Origin: an uncultured Collinsella sp.
Lineage (GTDB): Bacteria; Actinomycetota; Coriobacteriia; Coriobacteriales; Coriobacteriaceae
Direction: 5' to 3'
NCBI GenBank assembly: GCA_902482185.1
Contig: CABSZR010000002.1
Location: 1 to 27,711 of the forward strand
Length of the DNA stretch: 27,711 nt
This document shows positions 8,473 through 16,935 of this stretch, piece after piece (the first letter of the stretch is position 1; the number at the start of each line of letters is the position of its first letter). Made by a program: the position numbers and the translations under genes. A model generated the notes under the pieces. That model had not been told where the DNA came from and made no database searches. It saw only the letters and a program-made list of their open reading frames with translations.

Positions 8473-8670
8473 GTGCGCTCCACATCCATAATCCGACAAA
8501 TAGGCCCAATGCATGCACATTAGAACCGTATATAGTCGAAAGTATACCCCGAGCGAGCGCAAACGACCGAATTCGGGCCATCTTAACGCCGCGAGCGGAC
8601 AAGGATATAGCCTAATCTCCATATCGGACTAAAATCATGGCATCAAACGACCTTCTCATGCGAGGATTCT

Positions 8671-9693
8671 ATGACGGCAAGCGACGCGACCGCGACAATT
8701 AAAAAGGGTGCACCCGAGCCCGGTTTCGATAAAACGGCTCAGCGCATCCTCAACCTTTTCTTTGTACTCAACAGTTCTCCCGAACCGTTGACGACCGAGC
8801 AGATCGTCCTGGATTCCGATTTGGGATACGGCTCGGGCAATATCGACTCGGACAAACGCAAGTTCCGCCGCGATCGCGACAAGCTGCTCGAACGCGGCAT
8901 CGTTATCAGGGAGGTTCGTGCTGCCGGAGCACAGGAAACCGAGGAGAGCGCGTGGACGATCGACCGCGAGCATACGTTTGCCGCGGGCGGTCTCATCACC
9001 GCAGACGATGCCGACATCTTGCTCAACGCCATCGACCAGACACTAGCGGCCGGCTCATCCACTTTTGCCGCACCGCTTGCCGATATTCGCTCCAAGATTG
9101 CCTATCTCACCGGTAGGACGACGGTGGACGAAGCACCAATCCGCCGCTCTCCCACCGTCGATGCGGTATGGAGCGCCTTTGCCGAGCGATGCGCGCTGCG
9201 ATTTTTATATCAGAACGGACGCGGCGAGCAGAAAGAACGTACCGTCTGTGTCTACGGCATGTTCGAACGCGAGGGCGTGGCGTACTTCTGCGGCCTCGAC
9301 AATGTCACCGACGACATCAGGACATTCCGCTGCGACCGTATCGTTCGCGCATGGCGTCCTTCGAAGGCCTACGCCATCCCTGCGGACTTCAATCTCAACG
9401 ACTATCTGTTCTTTGAATTCGATTTCGCCGACCGACCGCCCGTTGCAGCCACGTTCTCGTTCGCCCCTCAGACGCAGATCGATATGATCAACGGCCTCAC
9501 GCGCGGGCGAGGTGAGCTCACACACACCGATGCGGGATGGATCTGGACCGTTGACGTGCGCGACCTTGAAGCCGCCGCCTCATTTTGCATGGCCCACGCC
9601 ATGGACGGCATGAGGCCCATGGCCCCCAAATCGCTCAAGCAGGCGTGGAACCACCTCATTGAAAGGACGGTGCACGAGTATGCCCGTGCGTAA
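8671..9693 (+). CDS. WYL-domain transcriptional regulator (PafB-like), first of pair
   Basis: The 340-residue protein has an N-terminal helix-turn-helix (about residues 20-80, FDKTAQRILNLFFVLNSS and DSDKRKFRRDRDKLLERG) followed by a WYL-type domain. In the WYL strand the usual W-Y-L triad is AYFCGLD, a divergent version; FRCDRIVRAW matches the conserved FRxDRI segment. WYL proteins bind nucleic acids or nucleotides and regulate transcription. The tandem pair resembles PafB-PafC, the actinobacterial DNA-damage activator. The start ATG has AGGA four bases upstream. The 3' end overlaps the next gene by 14 bp, so the two are translationally linked. The PafBC equivalence is inferred from arrangement and fold, not shown. 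Confidence 0.85.
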   Translation: MTASDATATIKKGAPEPGFDKTAQRILNLFFVLNSSPEPLTTEQIVLDSDLGYGSGNIDSDKRKFRRDRDKLLERGIVIREVRAAGAQETEESAWTIDREHTFAAGGLITADDADILLNAIDQTLAAGSSTFAAPLADIRSKIAYLTGRTTVDEAPIRRSPTVDAVWSAFAERCALRFLYQNGRGEQKERTVCVYGMFEREGVAYFCGLDNVTDDIRTFRCDRIVRAWRPSKAYAIPADFNLNDYLFFEFDFADRPPVAATFSFAPQTQIDMINGLTRGRGELTHTDAGWIWTVDVRDLEAAASFCMAHAMDGMRPMAPKSLKQAWNHLIERTVHEYARA

Positions 9694-10597
9694 ACTCACC
9701 AGCGAGCAGAGACTCTCGCGCGCCATCGACATCATGGAGGCCCTCTACGCCGCCGGCGAGAATGGCATGACACGAGACGAGCTTTGCAGCCGCTTTGATA
9801 TCACGGGGGCATCGCTCGACGAGATTCTCGAGATCGTCTCGACGCTCGCGGACCGAGAATCTGGTGCGCGCATCATCTGCGAATGCCACGGCGAGCGTGT
9901 GATCCTCACCGGTGACGCCGGGCGTGTGCTACCGTTGCGCCTGAGTGCCGCCGAGGGCGCTGTGCTCAACCACGAACTTGAATCGTTGGGGATCGAGCCG
10001 CAGACGGCAGCCCGGATTCGACATGCCCTTCTACCCGAAGAGCTCGGCTATAACCAGCGCGTCTTTGACACCGTCAACCACGGGTCGCACTGGCAGCAGC
10101 TGAGCTGCGCCATTCAGGACGGCGTTCGCTGCCGCATCTCATATCGCTCGATGGACGATGCACGGCCACGCGAGCGTCTGGTCGACCCCTTGCGCATTAC
10201 GGCAAACGGCGACCAAACATACCTGATTGCCTGGGACATCACAGTCGATGAGCAGCGCACCTATCGCATGGATAAAATCGAGGGACTCGCCTTGACGGAA
10301 GACTCCGTCGTGCCTCACACACCGGACGTCGCATCCCTCCACGATTCCCTTGCCCGGACGCAGCGCAGCGCAAAGCTCTTGATGCCATTCGATATGGCGG
10401 AGCATCTGGACTGGGCCGGCATCACCCTAATCGAGCGCGGCGGGGCAGACATGGCAACGGTAACCGTGCATTACGGCTCCGAGCGTTGGCTACTGAGCCA
10501 GGTAATCGCAGCGGGCGGAGCCATCCGCATCTTGGATGACCCCGCCCTGTCAAAGCGCCTGTGCGATATGGCAAAAACCCTCGTCTGTCCGCTTTAG
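9680..10597 (+). CDS. WYL-domain transcriptional regulator (PafC-like), second of pair
   Basis: The 305-residue protein has an N-terminal winged-helix region (LSRAIDIMEALYAAGENGMT) and a clearer WYL domain: TYLIAWDI matches the WYL core and YRMDKIEGL the following Arg-containing strand. The start was taken as ATG 9680 (MPVRKLTSEQRL) inside the end of the upstream gene, with AAAGGA about 12 bases before it; a TTG 21 bases further upstream is possible. Its TAG stop overlaps the end of the convergent dinG-like gene by a few bases. With its partner it probably forms a heterodimeric regulator. Target genes are not evident here, though the adjacent DinG-type helicase would fit a DNA-damage role (inference). 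Confidence 0.85.
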   Translation: MPVRKLTSEQRLSRAIDIMEALYAAGENGMTRDELCSRFDITGASLDEILEIVSTLADRESGARIICECHGERVILTGDAGRVLPLRLSAAEGAVLNHELESLGIEPQTAARIRHALLPEELGYNQRVFDTVNHGSHWQQLSCAIQDGVRCRISYRSMDDARPRERLVDPLRITANGDQTYLIAWDITVDEQRTYRMDKIEGLALTEDSVVPHTPDVASLHDSLARTQRSAKLLMPFDMAEHLDWAGITLIERGGADMATVTVHYGSERWLLSQVIAAGGAIRILDDPALSKRLCDMAKTLVCPL

Positions 10598-13488
10598 CGC
10601 CGCCGCTCGTGGCGTGCGCGCCACAGTTGCAGATAGTGCCCGATCTGCGCCGATTCGATGCGCTGGTAGGAGCTCGTGGGCAGCGACGTTAAGAACTTCT
10701 TTCCGTAGCCCTTCGTCACCAGGCGCGGGTCGGCCAGAATCAGCACGCCGCAATCGGTCGACGAGCGGATAAGGCGGCCGGCCGCCTGCTTGACCTCGAG
10801 CACCGCCTCGGGCAGCGAATAGCGCGCCCAAGCGCGGTCTTCGCGCAGGTTGCGCTCGCACGAGAGCGGGTCCGTGGGGCTCGAGAACGGCAGCTTGGGA
10901 ATGATGACGCAGCGCAGTGTCTCGCCGCTGGCGTCGAATCCCTCCCAGAAGGCCTTAAGAGCAAAAAGCGACGAGGTCGGCTCGTTGATAAACCGGTCGC
11001 GCAGGCGACGAGGAGATGAGTTGCGCTGCTGGCAGTTGAGCTCCAGACCCGCACGGGCCATCTTGGGCTCAACGCGGGCGTACAGGTCTTCCATGTCGCG
11101 CCGATTGGTAAACAATGTGAGCACCGATCCGCCCATGGCAAGATGGGCGTCGACCAGCACGCGCTCGAGCGCCGTAAGATAGCTCTCACGATCGCGCGGA
11201 TCGGGTATATCGCCCGCAACGACTACAGCCATGTTCGAATCAAAGTCGTAGCTCGAGTCCAAGTGCAGCGATGAGGATGTTGAAGCACCGATGCGATCGA
11301 GGCCGACCGCGTGGTTAAAGTGTTCAAAGCTTTTGGACACCGTCATGGTCGCCGAGGCAAAGATAGCCGTGTGAACCTCGGGCAGCCACTCGGTTGCCAA
11401 GGCCTCGCCAATGTCGATGCGCTCTGCGGTCATTGACTCTCCGCCGGCACGCAACCTGCGATTGACCTGCAGCGAATACACGTAGTGTTCATCGGTGCCG
11501 TCGATGATGAGTTTGAGGTTCTCGGCCAGCTCGTGCAGGCGGCGCGAGATATCGCCCAAGTCGACAACAACCTCGGGCTTGTCGGCGGCGACGGCTTGCA
11601 CCAGCGCGTCGACGCACTTGTCAGCTTGTTCCAATGCATCGATGGCAGCGTAGGCCGACTGTAAGAAATCATGCCAGTCGTCAGATTCGCGCAGCTCGGG
11701 GCCAATCCATAGATTGGCATTGTCATAACCCCCACGGGCACGGCGGCCGAGCTCGCGAACGCCATCGAACACGTCGGCGATTGCCATGCTCGCGCGCGCA
11801 ACCGTCGACGTCGCCTTGGCAGTAAGGCCCAGATAGAGCGTAGAGCCCTCAGAGGTTGCCAAATCACGGGAGACCTGGCTTAGCGCACCGGTGCTCGAGC
11901 CACCCAGGCGCTCAAACAGAACGCGTGATTCGTCCGCCGACACCACGCGCGCCCACTGACGGCGCGCCTCGCGCTCGATAGAATGAGCCTCGTCGATTAC
12001 CCAATGACGAATCGGAGGCAAAATCCTGCCCTCGGCCGCAACATTGCGGAACAGCAGGGAATGGTTGGTGACCACCACGTCGGCATGCGCCGCACGACGG
12101 CGAGCGCCGTGGACCAAGCATTTTTCAGGGAAAAACGGGCAGAGGCGACGAGCACACTCGCGCGAGGCCGTCGTAAAGTCGGGGCGGTTGACGCTGCGCC
12201 ACCGAATGCCGAGCGAGTCGAGGTCGCCATCGGCTGATTGGCAGACGTACGCCATAATGACCGCGACCGCCGTGAGCGTGTCCGCCGGATCGCGCTTGGT
12301 GGTAATCTCGACCTGGCCGCGGCTCATGCGCTCAAGCTTGCGCAGGCACGGATAGTGGTCATACCCCTTGAGAGCGCAAAATGACAGGCCACCGTCCAGT
12401 TGCTCGGCAAGTTTTGGCAGCTCATGGTACATGAGCTGGTCGGCAAGATTGTTCGATTTGGTCGCAATACCAACCGTGATGTTGTTGCGGCGCGCTGCCT
12501 CGGCAAAAGGCATCAGATAGGCCATCGATTTGCCGACGCCCGTGCCCGCCTCAATTACACGATGAGTGCCCGTGACCAGCGCATCGCGGACCTCGAGCGC
12601 CATCGCGATCTGCTCATCACGCGGCTCGTAGGTGGGATACATGCGATTGACCAGGCCACCTGGCGCATAGTCTGCCTCAATCTCCTCACGACTCGGCATC
12701 TTGAGTACCGGCAGTTCGTCGGCGTCCACCCGATCGTCGGCGCGATCGGCCTTGAGAACGTCAGCACGGGCGGCGCTGAGAGAGAAGATAGAACTAGGGT
12801 TCTGCCCCGCCAAGAATGAGAAGATTGGACGATAGGACCAAGGCACGTCCGGATGCATGTCGGCTAGGCGCGCCATGAGGCCCTGGGGCAAGTCGGTGAG
12901 TGCCACGAGCAACACGCGCCATACGCCACACAGGGCGTCGACGTCGGCATTGGCACGGTGTGATACCGAGTCACAGCCAAACAGATCGGCCATAAAAGAC
13001 AGCTTGTGCGAGGCCAGGCGCGGAAGCGCGATGCGCGACAGCGCCAGCGAATCGATCCAAATATCGCTCACGTTGACGCCGCCTTTGACCGACTCGATAA
13101 ACGAGCGGTCGAACGTGGCGTTATGTGCGATTACCGGGCAACCACCGACAAAATCGGCGAGAGCGGCTACGGCCTCAACGGCCGACGGGGCATCTGCCAC
13201 ATCGGCATTTGTAATGCTCGTGAGCTCGGTAATCTCGGCGGGAATCAGCTGCTTGGGATGCACGAAGGTATCGAAGCGGTCGACGATCTCGCGGCCCGAA
13301 AGACGGGCCGCCGAGATCTCGATCAGCTCGTTGTCCTGCACCGAAAGACCTGTGGTCTCGGTATCGAGGACAATTACATCTTCCTCGATAAGGCCAAAGG
13401 ACTGCGTTTTGGCGCGTTCGGCAAGCGTGGCATAGGAGTCGATGACAAACTGCGGCGTTCCTGACGAAACCGCGTCCTCGATTAGCAT
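10594..13488 (-). CDS. dinG: DinG-family helicase with N-terminal DnaQ-like 3'-5' exonuclease domain
   Basis: The 964-residue protein starts with a DEDDh exonuclease domain: LDTETTGL (Asp42, Glu44), AHNATFDRSF (Asp127) and HRANADVDAL (His177, Asp182), all catalytic positions intact. The rest is an XPD/DinG-type superfamily-2 helicase with Walker A EAGTGVGKS (313-321), four cysteines placed as in Fe-S DinG enzymes (Cys381, 445, 450, 457), a DEAH box (499-502) and a C-terminal QAAGRLIRS motif VI. Such fusions are known from Bacillota-type DinG; the E. coli protein lacks the exonuclease. It likely removes or unwinds DNA structures such as R-loops or damaged ends. The ATG lies within ATGCTAA shared with the ddl stop (7-bp overlap), so it is coupled to ddl. 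There is no strong ribosome binding site of its own. Confidence 0.93.
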   Translation of the reverse strand: MLIEDAVSSGTPQFVIDSYATLAERAKTQSFGLIEEDVIVLDTETTGLSVQDNELIEISAARLSGREIVDRFDTFVHPKQLIPAEITELTSITNADVADAPSAVEAVAALADFVGGCPVIAHNATFDRSFIESVKGGVNVSDIWIDSLALSRIALPRLASHKLSFMADLFGCDSVSHRANADVDALCGVWRVLLVALTDLPQGLMARLADMHPDVPWSYRPIFSFLAGQNPSSIFSLSAARADVLKADRADDRVDADELPVLKMPSREEIEADYAPGGLVNRMYPTYEPRDEQIAMALEVRDALVTGTHRVIEAGTGVGKSMAYLMPFAEAARRNNITVGIATKSNNLADQLMYHELPKLAEQLDGGLSFCALKGYDHYPCLRKLERMSRGQVEITTKRDPADTLTAVAVIMAYVCQSADGDLDSLGIRWRSVNRPDFTTASRECARRLCPFFPEKCLVHGARRRAAHADVVVTNHSLLFRNVAAEGRILPPIRHWVIDEAHSIEREARRQWARVVSADESRVLFERLGGSSTGALSQVSRDLATSEGSTLYLGLTAKATSTVARASMAIADVFDGVRELGRRARGGYDNANLWIGPELRESDDWHDFLQSAYAAIDALEQADKCVDALVQAVAADKPEVVVDLGDISRRLHELAENLKLIIDGTDEHYVYSLQVNRRLRAGGESMTAERIDIGEALATEWLPEVHTAIFASATMTVSKSFEHFNHAVGLDRIGASTSSSLHLDSSYDFDSNMAVVVAGDIPDPRDRESYLTALERVLVDAHLAMGGSVLTLFTNRRDMEDLYARVEPKMARAGLELNCQQRNSSPRRLRDRFINEPTSSLFALKAFWEGFDASGETLRCVIIPKLPFSSPTDPLSCERNLREDRAWARYSLPEAVLEVKQAAGRLIRSSTDCGVLILADPRLVTKGYGKKFLTSLPTSSYQRIESAQIGHYLQLWRARHERRR

Positions 13489-14447
13489 GCAATGCCCGCT
13501 CGACGAAGGCCCATACGGATCAGGCTGTCACAGACCTGCGGGAACGTCATGTCGTCGGTGTGGCGGATCTCATCCGGATACAGCGACGTATCGGTCATGC
13601 CGGGAATGGTATTGGTCTCGAGGATGACGGGGCCGTCCTCACTCACAATAAAGTCACTGCGCGAGATACCCAGGCAACCGAGGGCCTTGTGAGCAGCGCA
13701 GGCAAGCTCCTGAGCGCGAGTGTAATTCTCGGGTGAAATCTGCGCCGGAATGCGATGGATGTCCGTAGGGTCGACATACTTCACGTCCAGATCGTAGAAC
13801 TCGCAGTCCTCGGGCTTACGGATCTCAACAATCGGCAGGGCGCGCACGTCATCCTCGCCGTATACGCCGACGGTAATCTCGGTACCCTCGATGCACTTCT
13901 CGACCAGCACTTTGTCGCCGTACTCAAACGCCTTGGCGATTGCCGCGGGCAGCTCGGAGGGCTCATGGACCAGGGAAATGCCATAGCTGGAACCGTTGAC
14001 GGCCGGCTTCACAAAGCAGCGCTCGCCACAAACCTCGACGATATGATCGATATCGACTTCATCGCCCACCTCGAGCGCGAGGCCGGGGGCAATGGGGATG
14101 CCCGCCTTGGCGTACAAGAGCTTAGAGACCTCCTTGTCGGCGCCGCAGGCGCTGGCAAGCACGCCCGAGGCCGTGTAGGGGATACCCAGGGTCTCCATGG
14201 CGCCCTGCATGGCGCCATCCTCGCCGCCGGCACCGTGCATGGCGATAAACGCCACGTCAAAGCCGCCGGTCGCCATGGTTACCATAAAATCATCGGCAGC
14301 CGTGTCGAGCAGCTCCACCGAAGTGTAGCCGGCCTCCTTCAAGGCCACCACGACGTTCTTTCCCGAATTGAGCGAGATCTCGCGCTCAGCGGAATGACCG
14401 CCCGCCAAGACCGCTACGTGCATGTTCTCTAGGCTTTTACCCGGCAT
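13482..14447 (-). CDS. ddl: D-alanine--D-alanine ligase
   Basis: The 321-residue product has the full ATP-grasp ligase layout. The N-terminal LAGGHSAEREISLNSG is the typical Ddl loop, IAMHGAGGEDGAMQGAMETLGIPYT the substrate domain, FVKPAVNGSSYG the ATP-binding strand and ILETNTIPGMTDTSLYP the C-terminal metal and D-Ala-binding loop. It joins two D-alanines with ATP for peptidoglycan precursors in the cytoplasm. ATG 14447 follows GAGGAGGAGTCTGCCC, an excellent ribosome binding site. An internal Met at residue 9 lacks one. It is the first gene of an operon with the DinG-like helicase, whose start overlaps its stop. Confidence 0.96.
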   Translation of the reverse strand: MPGKSLENMHVAVLAGGHSAEREISLNSGKNVVVALKEAGYTSVELLDTAADDFMVTMATGGFDVAFIAMHGAGGEDGAMQGAMETLGIPYTASGVLASACGADKEVSKLLYAKAGIPIAPGLALEVGDEVDIDHIVEVCGERCFVKPAVNGSSYGISLVHEPSELPAAIAKAFEYGDKVLVEKCIEGTEITVGVYGEDDVRALPIVEIRKPEDCEFYDLDVKYVDPTDIHRIPAQISPENYTRAQELACAAHKALGCLGISRSDFIVSEDGPVILETNTIPGMTDTSLYPDEIRHTDDMTFPQVCDSLIRMGLRRAGIAC

Positions 14448-14463
14448 GGGCAGACTCCTCCTC

Positions 14464-14469
14464 TATAAT
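14464..14469 (+). promoter_or_regulatory. Possible -10 element for rlmN
   Basis: A perfect TATAAT lies 63 bp before the rlmN start, in the divergent ddl-rlmN spacer. I see no good -35 at 16-18 bp, so this is only a candidate. Confidence 0.3.
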
Positions 14470-14487
14470 TTCTGCAGCTGATACCAT

Positions 14488-14517
14488 ATTGTAGCGATAC
14501 CCTCTACGTTTCCCCAA
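14488..14517 (-). promoter_or_regulatory. Possible ddl-dinG promoter
   Basis: On the minus strand TTGGGG (complement of 14512-14517) lies 18 bp before TACAAT (complement of 14488-14493), about 40 bp upstream of the ddl start. The -35 is weak (4 of 6). Confidence 0.4.
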
Positions 14518-14532
14518 AATCGAAAGGCTTCC

Positions 14533-15585
14533 ATGAATCCCAGGACTAAATCTCAGGACATTCGCGACTTGAGCCAAAACGATATTCGCGAGCTCGTGGC
14601 CGAGCTTGGCCAGCCCGCCTTCCGCGCGAAGCAGCTCATCGAATGGGTCTTTGAGAAGAACGTTTGTTCGTTTGACGATATGACCAACCTTCCCAAGGCT
14701 TTCCGCGAGCAGCTTAAAGAGGCTTTTGCCTTTGACACGCCGACTGAACTCACCAAGCAGGTTTCCAAAGATGGCTCTCGCAAGTATCTGCTCGAGTACC
14801 ACGACGGCATTTCCGTCGAGACTGTCGGTATGCCCCGTCGTAACAAGCTTTCCGTCTGCGTTTCCACCCAGGCAGGCTGTGGCATGGGCTGCGCCTTTTG
14901 CGCTACCGGTCTCAACGGCCTCAAGCGCTCTCTGACCGCTCAAGAGATCGTCGACCAGGTACTTCATGTATCCAACGACTTTGGCGAGCGCGCCACGAGC
15001 GTAGTCTTCATGGGCCAGGGCGAGCCGTTTGCCAACTACGACGAGGTTCTCAAGGCGCTGCGAATCCTCAACGACCCCGATGGCATCGGTATCGGCGCTC
15101 GTCACCTCACCGTCTCTACCAGCGGCGTTATTCCCGGTATTCGCAAATTTGCCGACATCCCCGAGCAGTTCACGCTTGCCGTTTCCCTGCATTCCGCCAT
15201 CCAGTCGACGCGCAATAAGCTCATGCCCGGTGTTAAGAAGTACACGCTGCTTCGCCTTCACGAAGCGCTTCAGCTCTACACCGAGAAGACCGGCCGCCGC
15301 CCGACCTATGAGTATGCCATGATCGAAGGCGTCAACGATACGAATCCCGAGATGCAGGCGCTCTGCGACTTCTGCGAGGGAACGCTGTGCCACGTTAACC
15401 TCATTCAGCTTAACGACATCGAGGGTAGCCCGCTCAAGCCGTCGCCGATTCATAAGGTTGAGGATCTTCAGCGTCGTCTTGAGTCCCGTGGCATCGAGAC
15501 CACGATTCGTAACTCCCGTGGTAACGATATTGACGCCGCTTGCGGACAGCTGAAGCAGCGCTTCAAAGTTCAGAAGAACGCATAG
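14533..15585 (+). CDS. rlmN: Dual-specificity 23S rRNA/tRNA adenine-C2 methyltransferase
   Basis: The 350-residue radical-SAM enzyme methylates C2 of A2503 in 23S rRNA and, in many species, A37 of tRNAs. The radical-SAM cluster motif CGMGCAFC supplies Cys116, Cys120 and Cys123. The second conserved cysteine, the methyl carrier near the C-terminus, is Cys337 (DIDAACGQL). MGQGEPFANYDEV, STSGVIPGI and SLHS match the family throughout, and the length is typical. The start ATG follows CGAAAGGCTTCC. Codons here end in T more often than in neighbouring genes. It is monocistronic, divergent from ddl and followed by a terminator. A Cfr-type resistance methylase is unlikely given the RlmN-like N-terminus. 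Confidence 0.96.
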   Translation: MNPRTKSQDIRDLSQNDIRELVAELGQPAFRAKQLIEWVFEKNVCSFDDMTNLPKAFREQLKEAFAFDTPTELTKQVSKDGSRKYLLEYHDGISVETVGMPRRNKLSVCVSTQAGCGMGCAFCATGLNGLKRSLTAQEIVDQVLHVSNDFGERATSVVFMGQGEPFANYDEVLKALRILNDPDGIGIGARHLTVSTSGVIPGIRKFADIPEQFTLAVSLHSAIQSTRNKLMPGVKKYTLLRLHEALQLYTEKTGRRPTYEYAMIEGVNDTNPEMQALCDFCEGTLCHVNLIQLNDIEGSPLKPSPIHKVEDLQRRLESRGIETTIRNSRGNDIDAACGQLKQRFKVQKNA

Positions 15586-15603
15586 GGGAGTCGCATCCCA
15601 AAA

Positions 15604-15619
15604 CGTTTCATGTGAAACA
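15604..15619. other. Degenerate parS-like site after rlmN
   Basis: CGTTTCATGTGAAACA differs from TGTTTCACGTGAAACA at the first base and at one central base. It sits just before the rlmN terminator, about 2.2 kb from the perfect parS cluster. Whether ParB binds it is unknown. Confidence 0.45.
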
Positions 15620-15622
15620 TCG

Positions 15623-15665
15623 AACGACCCCGGTTACAGAATATGCAACCGGGGTCGTTTCATTT
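15623..15665 (+). terminator. rlmN terminator
   Basis: The perfect 13-bp stem AACGACCCCGGTT (15623-15635) / AACCGGGGTCGTT (15647-15659) is followed by a T-rich tail (TCATTTATT). Confidence 0.8.
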
Positions 15666-15715
15666 ATTGACCTTAATTTTGAATCAGCTGCTACCTGTCC
15701 CATTTTTTACGGCCA

Positions 15716-15755
15716 AAATAAGGGGTCCTTGTCTCATGAATCAGACAAGGACCCC
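15716..15755 (-). terminator. Terminator of the parAB operon
   Basis: The perfect 13-bp stem GGGGTCCTTGTCT (15722-15734) / AGACAAGGACCCC (15743-15755) is followed on the minus strand by TTATTTTG. It lies 31 bp after the last gene of the parA-parB operon. Confidence 0.8.
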
Positions 15756-15777
15756 CTCAAAATATGCTGAGTAATTG

Positions 15778-15789
15778 TTAGGTACCTAA
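15778..15789. repeat. 12-bp palindrome TTAGGTACCTAA, copy 1
   Basis: A perfect palindrome overlaps the stop codon of the YtxH-like gene. A second identical copy (13 bp including a leading G) lies at 19282-19293. It may be a protein-binding site; the function is unknown. Confidence 0.5.
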
Positions 15790-16040
15790 TAGCCTACATT
15801 TTCCCATTGGTTGCTGACCCAACCTTGATTAATCTTGGGATTCTTCGTTACCTGAGCTGTACGCATGGCAACATCTTCCGTCATAACATCCATTTTCTTT
15901 TTGGAAGTATCGACGATATCTTGCGCGCCACGAAGCAAACGACCTCGAAGTTCATCGTCTGTCGCGATCTTATAGCCAGCAAAGGCACCAGCCGCGACAG
16001 TCGTCACCAATGCAATCGCTGTTAAAATCTTATTCCTCAT
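15786..16040 (-). CDS. Small YtxH-like single-pass membrane protein in the parAB operon
   Basis: The 84-residue product has an N-terminal transmembrane helix (about residues 5-25, ILTAIALVTTVAAGAFAGYK) followed by an amphipathic, charged stretch (ATDDELRGRLLRGAQDIVDTSKKKM). This resembles the short YtxH family of membrane proteins of unknown function. The start was set at ATG 16040 because a perfect AAGGAGG stands 5 bases upstream, within the 3' end of parB; the two genes overlap by 11 bp, indicating coupled translation. An upstream in-frame ATG at 16058 has no such site. Its fixed linkage to parB suggests a membrane partner of the origin-segregation system, but that is inference only. Confidence 0.75.
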   Translation of the reverse strand: MRNKILTAIALVTTVAAGAFAGYKIATDDELRGRLLRGAQDIVDTSKKKMDVMTEDVAMRTAQVTKNPKINQGWVSNQWENVGY

Positions 16041-16935
16041 CTTGGCCTCCTTGATCAAACTGAATCATTTCGCCAAGAATACGAGAGAGCTCTTCCTCGT
16101 CTTTAAACTCAATCTCAATCTTATTCTTTCCACGCGAGCTCTTCACACGCACGTTGGTATTAAATACCTGACGAAGCACACGGGCAGCCTTTTTAAAGGA
16201 CTGAGGCGTTGCAGGCCTTGGCGTCTTAGGTGTCTCTCCGGCAGAAAACAACGGAGCAAGATTTTCTGTCGCTCTTACGGAAAGGCCCTCTGTAACAACT
16301 TTCTCTGCAAGTCGAATACGCGCGTCCTCATAGGGAACTGCAAGAATCGCACGTGCATGACCAGCAGTAAGTTTGCCCTCAAAAATCATCTGCTGAACTA
16401 CTTCGGGGAGATCGAGAAGACGCAGCGAGTTTGTAATTGCAGAGCGTGACTTGCTTACTGCCTTCGACAATGCCTCCTGGGTCATCCCGCTGGCATCAAT
16501 GAGTTGGCGATAGCCCTTAGCCTCTTCGACGGGATTCAGATCAGAACGCTGAAGGTTTTCGATAAGAGCAAGAGCCAGCATCTCTTCATCATTTACCTCT
16601 TTAATGATGACTGGCAATTCTTCAAGGCCAGCAAGCTTTGAAGCTTGGTAACGTCGCTCACCAGCAATGATCTCATAGCCGTTTCCATGCTTGCGAACCA
16701 AAAGCGGCTGCAAAACGCCGTGCTCTTGGATTGACTCGCTTAACTCGCGAAGTTCAGTTTCGTTAAAATGAATTCGTGGCTGATTAGGGTTGGGAACGAT
16801 ATCCTCAATAGGTAGTTTTGTTTCAGATGCGGCATTTGAAGCCGATGCAGCCGAACCGCCGGTCTCATACTCGGCCTCTGAGACCAAAGCATTGAGTCCA
16901 CGTCCCAATCCGCCACGTTTCTTTACACTAGGCAC
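16030..16935 (-). CDS. parB: Chromosome partitioning protein ParB (Spo0J)
   Basis: The 301-residue CTPase clamp loads at parS and spreads over origin DNA to drive segregation and SMC recruitment. Visible features are the N-terminal RGGLGRGLNAL motif that stimulates ParA ATPase (residues 7-17), the CTP-binding GERRYQ (92-97) and ENLQRSDLNPVEEA (126-139) boxes, a helix-turn-helix (about 151-171, MTQEALSKAVSKSRSAITNS) that reads parS, and a C-terminal dimerisation domain. The GTG start overlaps the parA stop by 8 bp and is preceded by GAGGTGATCAAGC. It is co-transcribed with parA upstream and the YtxH-like gene downstream. Codons are visibly more A/T-rich than in the right-hand genes. Confidence 0.97.
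   Translation of the reverse strand: MPSVKKRGGLGRGLNALVSEAEYETGGSAASASNAASETKLPIEDIVPNPNQPRIHFNETELRELSESIQEHGVLQPLLVRKHGNGYEIIAGERRYQASKLAGLEELPVIIKEVNDEEMLALALIENLQRSDLNPVEEAKGYRQLIDASGMTQEALSKAVSKSRSAITNSLRLLDLPEVVQQMIFEGKLTAGHARAILAVPYEDARIRLAEKVVTEGLSVRATENLAPLFSAGETPKTPRPATPQSFKKAARVLRQVFNTNVRVKSSRGKNKIEIEFKDEEELSRILGEMIQFDQGGQDEE

Noticed and set aside
6469..8523. 684-codon plus-strand open frame opposite the M28-like gene
   Set aside because: The sense strand has membrane helices and peptidase motifs and a good ribosome binding site; the antisense frame is Gly/Leu/Arg-rich noise from GC-rich codons.
14437..15453. Minus-strand frame opposite rlmN
   Set aside because: rlmN has all catalytic cysteines; the opposite frame shows no family or start site.
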